A stretch of DNA of 12,758 bases from Bacteriovoracaceae bacterium. Lineage in GTDB: Bacteria; Bdellovibrionota; UBA1018. The stretch is from contig JAHFAB010000014.1 in the NCBI GenBank assembly GCA_023250795.1, forward strand, positions 1 through 12,758, read 5' to 3'. The notes beneath the pieces are model-generated. The model did no database searches, was not told the origin of the DNA, and saw nothing but the letters and a program-made list of their open reading frames with translations. Both the position numbers and the translations under genes were made by a program. Of the stretch, positions 1 to 7,132 are shown piece by piece (the first letter of the stretch is position 1; each line of letters opens with the position of its first letter).

Positions 1-579
1 AAAATAAAAAACCAATCCACAGTGCAGACGGATGCTGGGTTTAGTTTGCGATTAAAATCTGATCCAGAAACAATCGAAATCACACAGCCCAATCTGCAGA
101 TCGGAATTCTCAATCCAGGAGAAGTGCGCGAAGTGACCTTTACTGTCATTGCGAGAAAATCAAATTCCTCTGTAGAACTTCCTCTCGCACTAGAAGGGTT
201 CGAAGGCACAGGCCGTCGTGTAGGGGCATTTGACCGGTCCGGACAAGTGCCGATCCTAAACGATTATAAGGTCACCTTGACGACGGATCTATCCAGTCTC
301 AGAAAAGCGGGAACGCTCCGAGCAGAGTATGTGATTCGAAACATCAACTCCCGTTTGCTTCTCAAAGGACTCCAGCTCAAAGCTCGCGTATTGGGTGATT
401 CGAGCGCAAATTTTGCAGTACTAGGACCCAACCCTCAATTTCTAAATCCTCTATTACAGAACCAGACTCTAAGCTTTTTGGTTCCCATCCTTTCGAAACA
501 AAACAATTCGGGTGGAATAGTTGAACTAGAAATCCAGGAAGATGGAAGAACGGTGGTTATACACCGGATGAAATTTTAG
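1..579 (+). CDS. C-terminal part of an exported-type beta-sandwich protein (5' end outside window)
   Basis: Reading frame 1 is open from the first base to the TAG at 577-579, so this is the last 192 residues of a longer protein. A GTG lies at 22, but the frame stays open upstream and no Shine-Dalgarno sequence precedes it, so I do not take it as the start. The visible part is rich in alternating polar and hydrophobic residues with few predicted helices. The phrase LNPGEVREVTFTV, followed later by a second segment of similar texture (around LSSLRKAGTLRAEYVIRN), resembles Ig-like or CARDB-like beta-sandwich modules of surface and periplasmic proteins. There are no cysteines and no catalytic motif in this part. 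It is followed after 33 nt by a lipoprotein gene on the same strand. Function is unknown; it could be the non-catalytic tail of a larger exported enzyme. Confidence 0.75.
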   Translation, partial: KIKNQSTVQTDAGFSLRLKSDPETIEITQPNLQIGILNPGEVREVTFTVIARKSNSSVELPLALEGFEGTGRRVGAFDRSGQVPILNDYKVTLTTDLSSLRKAGTLRAEYVIRNINSRLLLKGLQLKARVLGDSSANFAVLGPNPQFLNPLLQNQTLSFLVPILSKQNNSGGIVELEIQEDGRTVVIHRMKF

Positions 580-612
580 TGGTCAGATTTTAGCCTAAAA
601 GAAGGAGATTGT

Positions 613-1125
613 ATGAATCAATTGAAATTATTTTTTATCTTCAGTGTATGTATATTCGCCTCTGCTTGCAGCGGGATGGTTCCGCGCGCATACCAGGGAA
701 AGTTTGTGGACGCCTCACAAGGAGCTGAACTCGAACTCAAAGCAGGTGAAGGAACACTGAAAATGTCCTCGGGCAGGCAGATCCAGGCTAAATCTAACGC
801 GCTCGATTTTGACAAGCTCTCTAAAGCAACAGCCGGGATCTACTTGAATCAAAACGCTGTAGATAAATCCAAACTCGAAGTCTATTGGATTGGACCCAAG
901 GCCGAAACCCGGAAAGAAGAAGGGGGCTTGGTCTGGTTCGAATCCGAAGTCCTCTACACGCTTATGGACACTCGTGCCAGGAGGTTTAATGAAGGAGATG
1001 TCAGCTCCTTTGACCTCACTCAATGCGAAAATGGGACCCTCCTCCTGGATCCTTCGACGAAACGTTGGGAAATTGGGTGCCCCGCTGGCCCTTTGCTTTA
1101 TCACCTGACACGGGTTCAAGAATAG
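613..1125 (+). CDS. Small putative outer-membrane lipoprotein, function unknown
   Basis: 170 residues. ATG at 613 is preceded by AGGAG at 603-607 with 5 nt spacing, which fixes the start. Residues 1-19 form a type II signal peptide: K5, a hydrophobic stretch (LFFIFSVCIFAS), then the lipobox A16-S17-A18-C19. Residue 20 is Ser, not Asp, so by the +2 rule the mature lipoprotein should go to the outer membrane. The mature part is polar and probably beta-rich. Only two cysteines remain, C138 and C156, and they could form a disulfide near the C-terminus. I recognise no family. The gene lies 33 nt after the upstream gene and 18 nt before ettA, so transcription with both is plausible, but a functional link to EttA is not implied. 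Confidence 0.85.
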   Translation: MNQLKLFFIFSVCIFASACSGMVPRAYQGKFVDASQGAELELKAGEGTLKMSSGRQIQAKSNALDFDKLSKATAGIYLNQNAVDKSKLEVYWIGPKAETRKEEGGLVWFESEVLYTLMDTRARRFNEGDVSSFDLTQCENGTLLLDPSTKRWEIGCPAGPLLYHLTRVQE

Positions 1126-1143
1126 GCTATAACCCCACCCACG

Positions 1144-2826
1144 ATGTCACAGAAATTTGCTTTTACCATGCAGGGTGTGGGGAAAACCTATCCTCCTAAT
1201 AAACAGGTTTTGCGCGATATTTACCTCTCCTTTTATTATGGAGCTAAGATTGGTGTTTTGGGTCTGAACGGCTCAGGCAAGTCCACCCTTCTCAAAATCA
1301 TGGCTGGGGTGGAGAAAAATTTCAACGGAGAAGCCCGACCCGGAGATAAAATTTCTGTGGGTTTTCTACAGCAAGAACCCATTTTAGATGAAAAAAAATC
1401 CGTCAAAGAAAACGTGCAAGAGGGCTTGGGCGAAATCGTTCAGACACTCAAACGCTTCGAAGAAATTAATGCTCAGTTTTCCAACCCAGACTTAGATCCC
1501 GATAAAATGGAAAAACTTTTGGCCGAACAAGCCGACGTCCAAGAAAAAATAGAACATGCCAACGGATGGGATCTCGACCGAACTTTGGACATTGCCATGG
1601 ACGCCTTGCGGCTCCCCGCTCCAGAAGCCGCCATCGGAAACCTCTCCGGAGGAGAAAAAAGACGGGTTGCTCTTTGCCGCCTCCTTTTACAAAAACCGGA
1701 TATTTTACTTCTAGATGAACCGACCAACCATTTGGACGCAGAGTCCGTGGCTTGGTTGGAGAAATTTTTGAAAGATTATCAGGGAACTGTGATCGCAGTC
1801 ACTCACGATCGCTACTTCTTGGACAATATTGCAGGTTGGATTTTAGAATTAGACCGTGGACATGGGATCCCCTGGGAAGGAAATTATTCTTCTTGGTTGG
1901 ACCAAAAACAAAAACGCCTGGCCTTAGAAGAAAAACAAGAGACCAAGCGCCAAAAAACTTTGGAACGAGAGCTTGAGTGGGTGCGGATGAGCCCCAGAGC
2001 CAGACAAGCCAAGAGCAAAGCCAGAATTGGCGCATATGAAAAGCTTTTGGCCGAAGACCGTGCTGATAAAATAGAAGAGATGGAAATCTATATCCCGCCC
2101 GGTCCACGCTTGGGCAATTTAGTCATCGAGTCGAATAAAATTTCAAAATCCTTTGGAGACAAAGTCCTTTTTGATGAACTCTCGTTTAACATCCCACCGG
2201 CAAGCCTTGTGGGTGTTATTGGAGGCAACGGAGCAGGAAAAACAACCCTCTTTCGAATGATCACTGGTCAAGAAAAACCTGACCGGGGCACCCTGCGAGT
2301 CGGAGATACAGTAAAACTCTCTTACGTAGATCAATCCCGAGATGTCTTAGATCCTGAAAAAACAGTTTGGGAAGAAATCTCAGATGGAAAAAATGAGACG
2401 ATTTTGCTCGGTAATCGAGAAGTACAATCTCGTGCTTACTGCGCACGCTTCAATTTCACAGGAGCAGATCAACAGAAAAAAGTGGGAGCACTCTCTGGCG
2501 GAGAACGCAACCGGGTCCACCTGGCTAAGATTTTAAAATCCGGCGGCAACCTCCTTCTTCTAGACGAACCGACCAATGATCTGGACGTCAACACTTTACG
2601 CGCTTTAGAAGAAGCACTTTTGAATTTTGCTGGATGCGCCATGGTCATCAGCCATGATCGTTGGTTCTTGGATCGAATTTGTACCCATATTTTGGCTTTC
2701 GAAGGCGATAGCCGCGTGGTTTTAGTCGAAGGAAACTTTCAAGACTACGAAGAAGACAAGAAAAAGCGCCTAGGTCCTGAAGCAGTTCAGCCCCACCGAG
2801 TGAAGTTTAAGAAACTGACACATTAG
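1144..2826 (+). CDS. ettA: Energy-dependent translational throttle ATPase EttA (ABC-F)
   Basis: 560 residues, against about 555 in E. coli EttA. ABC-F proteins bind the ribosomal E site; EttA gates the first peptide-bond step according to the ATP/ADP ratio. Two soluble ABC domains are complete. Domain 1 has Walker [10 protein letters not shown] (40-48), signature LSGGE (167-171), Walker B with catalytic E192 ([11 protein letters not shown]) and switch H221. Domain 2 has Walker [10 protein letters not shown] (360-368), signature LSGGE (450-454), Walker B with E475 ([11 protein letters not shown]) and H504. The charged linker at about 245-325 ([25 protein letters not shown]) is the P-site tRNA interaction motif. 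There is no membrane segment. The ATG at 1144 has no clear Shine-Dalgarno sequence, but the N-terminus ([12 protein letters not shown]) aligns with the family start. The gap to the preceding stop is 18 nt, suggesting an operon. Identification is firm: the linker and the motif spellings fit EttA better than Uup or YheS. Confidence 0.97.
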   Translation: MSQKFAFTMQGVGKTYPPNKQVLRDIYLSFYYGAKIGVLGLNGSGKSTLLKIMAGVEKNFNGEARPGDKISVGFLQQEPILDEKKSVKENVQEGLGEIVQTLKRFEEINAQFSNPDLDPDKMEKLLAEQADVQEKIEHANGWDLDRTLDIAMDALRLPAPEAAIGNLSGGEKRRVALCRLLLQKPDILLLDEPTNHLDAESVAWLEKFLKDYQGTVIAVTHDRYFLDNIAGWILELDRGHGIPWEGNYSSWLDQKQKRLALEEKQETKRQKTLERELEWVRMSPRARQAKSKARIGAYEKLLAEDRADKIEEMEIYIPPGPRLGNLVIESNKISKSFGDKVLFDELSFNIPPASLVGVIGGNGAGKTTLFRMITGQEKPDRGTLRVGDTVKLSYVDQSRDVLDPEKTVWEEISDGKNETILLGNREVQSRAYCARFNFTGADQQKKVGALSGGERNRVHLAKILKSGGNLLLLDEPTNDLDVNTLRALEEALLNFAGCAMVISHDRWFLDRICTHILAFEGDSRVVLVEGNFQDYEEDKKKRLGPEAVQPHRVKFKKLTH

Positions 2827-2841
2827 CAAGCTGCGTCTTGC
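2826..2841 (+). other. Small hairpin just after ettA
   Basis: GCAAG (2826-2830) and CTTGC (2837-2841) form a perfect 5-bp stem with a 6-nt loop, beginning on the last base of the ettA stop codon. The following bases are A-rich, not a T-tract, so it is not a convincing intrinsic terminator. It may weakly attenuate transcription or protect the 3' end of the ettA message before the next gene. Confidence 0.25.
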
Positions 2842-2892
2842 TATCCTAAAAAATTCTAGTTACCCTTTTTGGCAAACGAAACAGGGGGACTT

Positions 2893-4809
2893 ATGGGGAA
2901 AAATCTCGCGTCGGTTTTAGGAATTTTAACAACAGCTTTAGCTTTCTCAAGCTCCGCACAAGCAATAGAGCTCACCGTCTTTCACACCAATGATCTACAC
3001 TCCCACCTCCACCCGCCCAAAGGAGATGAGTTTGGGCTAGGAGGTCTAGCCAAGCTCTCGACGCTACTTAATACACTGCGAAGCAATAATCACACACTCC
3101 AACTCACACTCGATGCCGGGGATTGGTCCGAGGGAACCTGGTACTACAATATCGACACAGGCGCTAATATGCTCCGCATACTGGACGCCATGAAATATGA
3201 CGCTACAGTAGTGGGGAATCATGATTATTTCAGCGGTCCAGATCGGCTTTTAGACACGGTAAAAAATGCGAACCCTCATTTTCCAGTACTCGCTGCAAAC
3301 TTTGATTTTACAAATTACCCAAGGAAAGCCGAGTTTGAAAATCAAATCCCGCCCTACGCAATTTTAGAACGCCAGGAGCTAAAAATCGGCCTCATCGGAC
3401 TCACAACAAATGAAATTTTATACACCCATTTGATAAAACCATTAGCTGCTCTTTCTCCGATTAAAACTGCGATCCAATTAGCCCGTATTTTAAGACCTCA
3501 AGTCGATGTACTCTTTGTTGTCTCTCATAATCTTTTTTTTACAAATACTGAGATTGCCAAAGTCGTCCCAGGAATTGATGGAGTGATCAGCGGACATACC
3601 CATAAAAAAGTGGGCAAAGCCGTCATGGTCAAAAATCAAGGCCGGGAAATCCCGGTGGTTGAAACAGGCTCGAAGGGTACTTTTTTAGGAGAGCTCCACT
3701 TCGATGTTGACCTAGAAAAACACCGTTCAAAATTTCTAAGCTATCGGCTTCACCCCGTTTCTCCAGATCTTCAAGAAGATCCCGTCATTTCCGAAATCAT
3801 TGCAAAAGAAGATCAGAAACTAGCCCAAATGACTGGAGAAAATCCAAATCGCATTATAGGAAAATCAGAAATTGATCTAGATTTCGAAGACTCACACCAC
3901 GCAGGACTTGGCGACCTTGCCGTCAAAGCGTTTAGAAAATCAGCGGGAACAGATCTGGCGTTCGAAGAACTTTCTTTGACAGGAGATAAAATCCCAGCGG
4001 GACCTCTCAGCGTCATGAATGCTCACGATGTTCTCCCTCACCTCTACAACTTTGCTACAGGAAAAGAATGGACCGTCAAAGTTTGGAATGCACGAGGCTC
4101 GGATCTGAAAATCATAACTGAGATCATGTACCTTCCCAATATAGTCCCCATTCGGGACACTGGATTTTTTGCTTTTGACAATCTGGAGACCACTTGGAAA
4201 CCCAAAACTTTAGGAATACCCTTCCCTCAAATTGTTGGAATCAAAATCGGGGGAAAGGATCTGGACTCCAAAAAGTACTACACAGTCGCAATGACTGACG
4301 CAATGGTTTTAGCATTACATACTTTTAATGAAAAACTGCACCTAGGCTTTGACTTGTCTCAGATTACAGACACTGGGATCGAAGCCTGGCGCGCCATTCT
4401 GGCTTACATCTCAGAGGTGAAAACAATCACAGCAGAAGGCTTAGAAGAAGGAGGGCGCAGCTTTACAACCCTTGCAGATCCCGCACTTTATCACTATGGG
4501 GTTCAATACGGGGAGGGAGGATTGTCATTGGAAATATCAAATGAAGGACTAAACACCTCTAAAGACGCCAGCGTCAAATGCGTATCTGGCAGAGTCAATG
4601 ACAGCATCGCATACAAAACTGAAGAAGAAGTTTTTATGGCCATGGGTGAACTGAACGTTCCTACACTCGAATCCAGGCAAAGTATAAAGCTACGCCTACC
4701 CTGGAAACCCCTCATCCCAGGCTTGTGGCCTGTAAAATGTGAACTTTTAGCGAAAGAAGACGGATACTCTGGGAATAATTTGATTTATAAGATCATACAG
4801 GTTGAATAG
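2893..4809 (+). CDS. Secreted UshA/5'-nucleotidase-like metallophosphatase with CARDB-like C-terminus
   Basis: 638 residues from ATG 2893, chosen over an in-frame TTG at 2869 because AGGGGGA (2883-2889) sits just upstream and a clean Sec signal peptide follows (hydrophobic core, cleavage likely after SAQA, residue 24). The N-terminal calcineurin-like domain has the full dinuclear-metal set: D34 and H36 (NDLHSH), D77 (DAGD), N109-H110-D111 (GNHD), H212 (VSHN), and H235 and H237 (GHTH). A 5'-nucleotidase C-terminal domain follows at about 320-520 (KIGGKDLDSKKYYTVAMTD). The usual NGGGIR-type substrate loop is not present; ELSLTGDKI (359-367) stands in that place. The last ~100 residues (about 540-638) look like a CARDB-type beta domain, with C563 and C616 possibly paired and a typical NN ending. 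It probably cleaves a phosphoester in the periplasm or outside the cell; the substrate is unclear. It lies 66 nt after ettA. Confidence 0.88.
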   Translation: MGKNLASVLGILTTALAFSSSAQAIELTVFHTNDLHSHLHPPKGDEFGLGGLAKLSTLLNTLRSNNHTLQLTLDAGDWSEGTWYYNIDTGANMLRILDAMKYDATVVGNHDYFSGPDRLLDTVKNANPHFPVLAANFDFTNYPRKAEFENQIPPYAILERQELKIGLIGLTTNEILYTHLIKPLAALSPIKTAIQLARILRPQVDVLFVVSHNLFFTNTEIAKVVPGIDGVISGHTHKKVGKAVMVKNQGREIPVVETGSKGTFLGELHFDVDLEKHRSKFLSYRLHPVSPDLQEDPVISEIIAKEDQKLAQMTGENPNRIIGKSEIDLDFEDSHHAGLGDLAVKAFRKSAGTDLAFEELSLTGDKIPAGPLSVMNAHDVLPHLYNFATGKEWTVKVWNARGSDLKIITEIMYLPNIVPIRDTGFFAFDNLETTWKPKTLGIPFPQIVGIKIGGKDLDSKKYYTVAMTDAMVLALHTFNEKLHLGFDLSQITDTGIEAWRAILAYISEVKTITAEGLEEGGRSFTTLADPALYHYGVQYGEGGLSLEISNEGLNTSKDASVKCVSGRVNDSIAYKTEEEVFMAMGELNVPTLESRQSIKLRLPWKPLIPGLWPVKCELLAKEDGYSGNNLIYKIIQVE

Positions 4810-4817
4810 GAAATGTA

Positions 4818-4979
4818 TCAACGATTCAATCTTTCCCATTCCTTACGCAATTCGGGGTTATTTTTCCAAATTTCAATCATCAACTCGCGATAGCCCTCCA
4901 GCCATTCGATCACCTGCTCTGGGCTAAGAGGAATAGAGTGAGATGTATCACCCCAATCTGCCGGCACTGAAGAAGTCAT
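4818..4979 (-). CDS. 53-residue protein coupled to the nucleotidyltransferase; candidate antitoxin or partner
   Basis: The minus strand reads ATG (4979-4977) to TGA (4820-4818). The ATG overlaps the upstream stop as ATGA, and GGAG at 4991-4988 lies 8 nt before it, so translation is well supported. The protein has a polar N-terminus (MTSSVPADWGDTSHS, residues 1-15), then SPEQVIEWLEGYRELM and a final helix rich in W, K and E (residues 36-53). It should be almost wholly helical after residue 19, with no cysteine, signal peptide or membrane segment. I recognise no named family. Size, coupling and position suggest a small antitoxin-like or regulatory partner of the nucleotidyltransferase. The order, enzyme first and small protein second, is the reverse of the classic type II layout. 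It ends 8 nt from the convergent metallophosphatase gene. Confidence 0.8.
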   Translation of the reverse strand: MTSSVPADWGDTSHSIPLSPEQVIEWLEGYRELMIEIWKNNPELRKEWERLNR

Positions 4980-5458
4980 TTTTTCTTCTCCAACTGTTGG
5001 ATATCAAAAAGATCCTTATCACGCCCTGCGATACGTTTCATCTGAATGAGGTCTTCTTTGCCAATGACATGAATGACAGATCCAAAAGCTTTGACTTCTA
5101 AACGTCTTTGGTAAAGCTCTTCAAAAGGACTAGGTTCTTGCACAAAAACATCTATCGTTTCAAAAGAATGTTGAGAATTCATCAAACTAAAAACCATCAA
5201 CCCTTTCTCGTCGATCCATCGTGCCCTCTCGATGGGATCAGCAAACTGTTCAGCTTTTACTGGTATTCTAGGTACAAATCCTAACTCATTCATTAATTTG
5301 ACAAACTCTAAAACATTAGGTTTTTCGAGATGGACAATGAGGTCTAAATCAACGGTAGCTCTTTGGACTTGATGAAAATTTACAGCAAACCCCCCTGCTA
5401 CCAAATAACGTATATTTCTTTGCTGCAATTCAACAAAAACTTTTTGATAGGGAACCAT
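4976..5458 (-). CDS. Minimal nucleotidyltransferase, AbiEii/DUF6036-like; candidate toxin
   Basis: 160 residues from ATG 5458. An in-frame GTG at 5509 would add 17 residues, but it lacks a Shine-Dalgarno sequence, and the family usually begins about 15-20 residues before the GG motif, as the ATG gives. A pol-beta-type nucleotidyltransferase core is visible: AGGFAVNFH (21-29, G22-G23), then RATVDLDLIV with metal-binding D37 and D39, and a third acidic residue D103 (ETIDVFV). The C-terminal GKEDLIQMKRIAGRDKDLFDI (133-153) is the lysine-rich helix typical of AbiEii-like and DUF6036-like proteins. Such enzymes transfer nucleotides to RNA or protein targets, and several act as toxins (AbiEii, MenT). 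It is cytoplasmic, with no membrane segment. Translation is coupled to the 53-aa gene downstream. The alternative is a housekeeping or resistance-type nucleotidyltransferase. Fold is confident; toxin role is inference. Confidence 0.85.
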   Translation of the reverse strand: MVPYQKVFVELQQRNIRYLVAGGFAVNFHQVQRATVDLDLIVHLEKPNVLEFVKLMNELGFVPRIPVKAEQFADPIERARWIDEKGLMVFSLMNSQHSFETIDVFVQEPSPFEELYQRRLEVKAFGSVIHVIGKEDLIQMKRIAGRDKDLFDIQQLEKKK

Positions 5459-5564
5459 TCTCTGGAATTCTAACTGGTATTTTGTGAATAGCGCAAGAAA
5501 AACCCCCACTTTCTGCTTTCATTGCTCTGTTTTCTTTGCTACGGTGCGAGCCAAGAGGAATTTT

Positions 5565-5795
5565 ATGACCGAAACAGCTACGACCGCTCAGCCTTCGCCA
5601 AGACCTGCAACTCCCCCACCTGTGGCAAAAGTAGACCCGCGCTCGCGCAGAACTCTACGTGCCTTAGGCAGAAAAAAACGTCAACTCAAACTCAAAACTG
5701 ATTCCGCCTTTGCAAAAGCTTTTTTTGAATCAAAGTCCAAACGTTCCACTGAGAAAAAGTCTGGCTTTCGAAAAAAGAAGAAGAGTAAGAAATAA
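5565..5795 (+). CDS. Small, highly basic Lys/Arg-rich protein, function unknown
   Basis: 76 residues from ATG 5565. AGAGG at 5554-5558, 6 nt upstream, favours this start over an in-frame GTG at 5484 that would overlap the divergent nucleotidyltransferase gene. The N-terminal ~22 residues are low-complexity, rich in Thr, Ala and Pro (QPSPRPATPPPVAK). The middle has RSRRTLRALGRKKRQLKLK, and the C-terminus ends in a nearly unbroken lysine tract (FRKKKKSKK). There is no signal peptide, so it probably binds nucleic acid or ribosomes in the cytoplasm. The layout resembles small ribosome-associated or histone-H1-like proteins, but I recognise no family. The stop codon is 3 nt from the end of the convergent dehydrogenase gene. 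A low-complexity frame could be spurious, but the ribosome binding site and length support a real gene. Confidence 0.65.
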   Translation: MTETATTAQPSPRPATPPPVAKVDPRSRRTLRALGRKKRQLKLKTDSAFAKAFFESKSKRSTEKKSGFRKKKKSKK

Positions 5796-5798
5796 CTC

Positions 5799-6962
5799 TC
5801 ACGCTTTATTAATCTGAAAAATCGGGTAATAAGCGCTGATTTTTCCATCGGCATAGTTTTTTGCAAGCTCAGGTATATTATCCCAGCCATAAACCTCGCT
5901 GTCGATTTGAGGCAACCAGCCTGTGTCTTCTGCAAATCTCACCGCAGCTCTGCCTTGTGGGTAGCGTGCATAATGCGTGTGAACATGGATGTGGCGCTGG
6001 ATACATTCGATCGCTCTCATTGAGGAAATCTTCATCCCCTCTTTCCATCCGGCGGTCGTCACAACAGCTTGTCTCGCCAACGCTCTGAGAGTGGCGCGAA
6101 TCACGGGAGATCCCACGTAATCAATAAAGATAGAAACCCCAAGTTGCATTGTATTCTTCTTGACTAGCTCTAAGAAAATTTCTTCTGACTCAGTGTAAGC
6201 TTTTTTATAAACAGGATCCGTTTGATATTTTGCCTCGTCAAAATCTATGTTGCGGAAAAGTCTTCGATCAATGGGCTTAATTCGCATCGATTCGATGAGT
6301 TTTAAGCGCTTATCATCTGACGAAATCATAGCTACCCGACAACCACTAAACTGAGCGAGTGAAAGTTCTGCAATCGAAACTCCCCCTCCCCACCCCCAAA
6401 CAAATGGAGCTGGGCAGTCCTCTTCAGTCATCTGTAAGCGCCAACATCCATAGGCAAGCTTCCAATTAGCCCATGCCGTGATGTAGCGGAGTGAAAAACC
6501 AGCCCACTGTTGCAGGGTGTATTCCGAATTTTCAGGAATCAAAATCACTTGCTTCTCATGAAGCTTCATTTGCTTTGCGAGCACCCCCATGGTGTTGGGA
6601 GCATCATAGGCTAAGATTTTTTCTGGATAACCAAACTTGTCCCAGACTCCATTGCAAAATACGATGCAATAATCTCCTGCTTTTACTGATGTCACAGCAG
6701 AGCCTGTTTTGAGAATTCTCACTGCTCCCGCATTCCCAATCACTGCCTTTTCTTCTCCTCTTTGGCGGCAGATATCCACTGGTCGCCTCTCCAGCGCATG
6801 AGTCATATTGCCTTCCCAACACCCATAGAGCGGCTCAGCTAACACCTCAAACTCTGTAATATCTGAGAAGGAGAATTCTTCTTTTTTAAGATGTCCAGGC
6901 GACGGTTTTCTGGGGTCTTCACCCGCGTAGAGCACCCATGCTTCAGTCGTAATTTTGCCCAT
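5799..6962 (-). CDS. Zinc-independent medium-chain dehydrogenase/reductase (crotonyl-CoA-reductase-like)
   Basis: 387 residues from ATG 6962. GGGGG at 6975-6971 is 8 nt upstream; a TTG at 6968 would be only 2 nt from it, so ATG is preferred. The MDR plan is visible: a GroES-like N-terminal domain (VLYAGEDPRK to about 170) and a Rossmann domain with glycine-rich WGWGGGVSIAEL (189-200) for NAD(P)H. The end, YGWDNIPELAKNYADGKISAYYPIF, matches the usual MDR closing helix. The catalytic-zinc GHE motif and the structural cysteine cluster of alcohol dehydrogenases are missing, so it should be a reductase of the quinone/enoyl/crotonyl-CoA type acting on a C=C bond. Unusual family residues are YGCWEGNMTHAL (46-57) and ITAWANWKLAYGCW (161-174). 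I have an unverified recollection that close relatives occur in PKS/NRPS clusters; no such genes are visible here. It appears monocistronic with its own promoter. Confidence 0.85.
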   Translation of the reverse strand: MGKITTEAWVLYAGEDPRKPSPGHLKKEEFSFSDITEFEVLAEPLYGCWEGNMTHALERRPVDICRQRGEEKAVIGNAGAVRILKTGSAVTSVKAGDYCIVFCNGVWDKFGYPEKILAYDAPNTMGVLAKQMKLHEKQVILIPENSEYTLQQWAGFSLRYITAWANWKLAYGCWRLQMTEEDCPAPFVWGWGGGVSIAELSLAQFSGCRVAMISSDDKRLKLIESMRIKPIDRRLFRNIDFDEAKYQTDPVYKKAYTESEEIFLELVKKNTMQLGVSIFIDYVGSPVIRATLRALARQAVVTTAGWKEGMKISSMRAIECIQRHIHVHTHYARYPQGRAAVRFAEDTGWLPQIDSEVYGWDNIPELAKNYADGKISAYYPIFQINKA

Positions 6963-6986
6963 AATCAATCCCCCTTATGAGTTTAA

Positions 6987-7015
6987 AATCTACATTATGT
7001 TAAAATTTGCGTCAA
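6987..7015 (-). promoter_or_regulatory. Sigma-70-type promoter for the dehydrogenase gene
   Basis: On the minus strand TTGACG (7015-7010) is followed after exactly 17 nt by TAGATT (6992-6987). The predicted transcription start is near 6980, giving a short leader that contains the GGGGG ribosome binding site (6975-6971) and then ATG 6962. Spacing and order all agree. Confidence 0.6.
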
Positions 7016-7061
7016 TAAAATCCATTTAAACTGCTAACTAATTGAAAAGAATAGACAAAAT

Positions 7062-7084
7062 AGGCATTATTTGCCTTGTAATGC
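7062..7084. promoter_or_regulatory. Two interlocking dyads, possible operator
   Basis: AGGCA (7062-7066) and TGCCT (7072-7076) make a perfect dyad with a 5-nt centre. Interlocked with it, GCATTA (7064-7069) and TAATGC (7079-7084) make a perfect 6-bp dyad with a 9-nt centre. Both overlap or abut the -35 box of the outer-membrane gene promoter, where a repressor or activator would act. No regulator gene is nearby. Confidence 0.35.
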
Positions 7085-7103
7085 GTCAAAACAGGGGTAT
7101 AGT
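7076..7103 (+). promoter_or_regulatory. Promoter for the barrel/lipoprotein pair
   Basis: TTGTAA (7076-7081), a 16-nt spacer and TATAGT (7098-7103) fit a sigma-70 promoter. The start would fall near 7110, so a GTG at 7109 would lie at the transcript end, whereas the TTG at 7133 gets a leader of about 23 nt with GGAGG. This helps to choose the gene start. Confidence 0.5.
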
Positions 7104-7132
7104 CCACTGTGGCTGAACGGAGGTTTACTAAT

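Noticed and set aside
1473..2446. Several open frames on the minus strand and in other plus frames across ettA
   Set aside because: They lie inside a firmly identified gene, have no ribosome binding sites and show arbitrary composition.
2869..2892. TTG at 2869 as start of the metallophosphatase
   Set aside because: It would place eight polar residues before the signal peptide; ATG 2893 has a purine-rich ribosome binding site and begins the signal directly.
4818..5458. HEPN/MNT toxin-antitoxin module
   Set aside because: The 53-aa partner has no RxxxxH motif and is too short for a HEPN domain.
4976..5509. GTG at 5509 as start of the nucleotidyltransferase
   Set aside because: There is no Shine-Dalgarno sequence, and it gives an N-terminal extension that the family does not usually have. 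ATG 5458 fits better, although its own ribosome binding site is weak.
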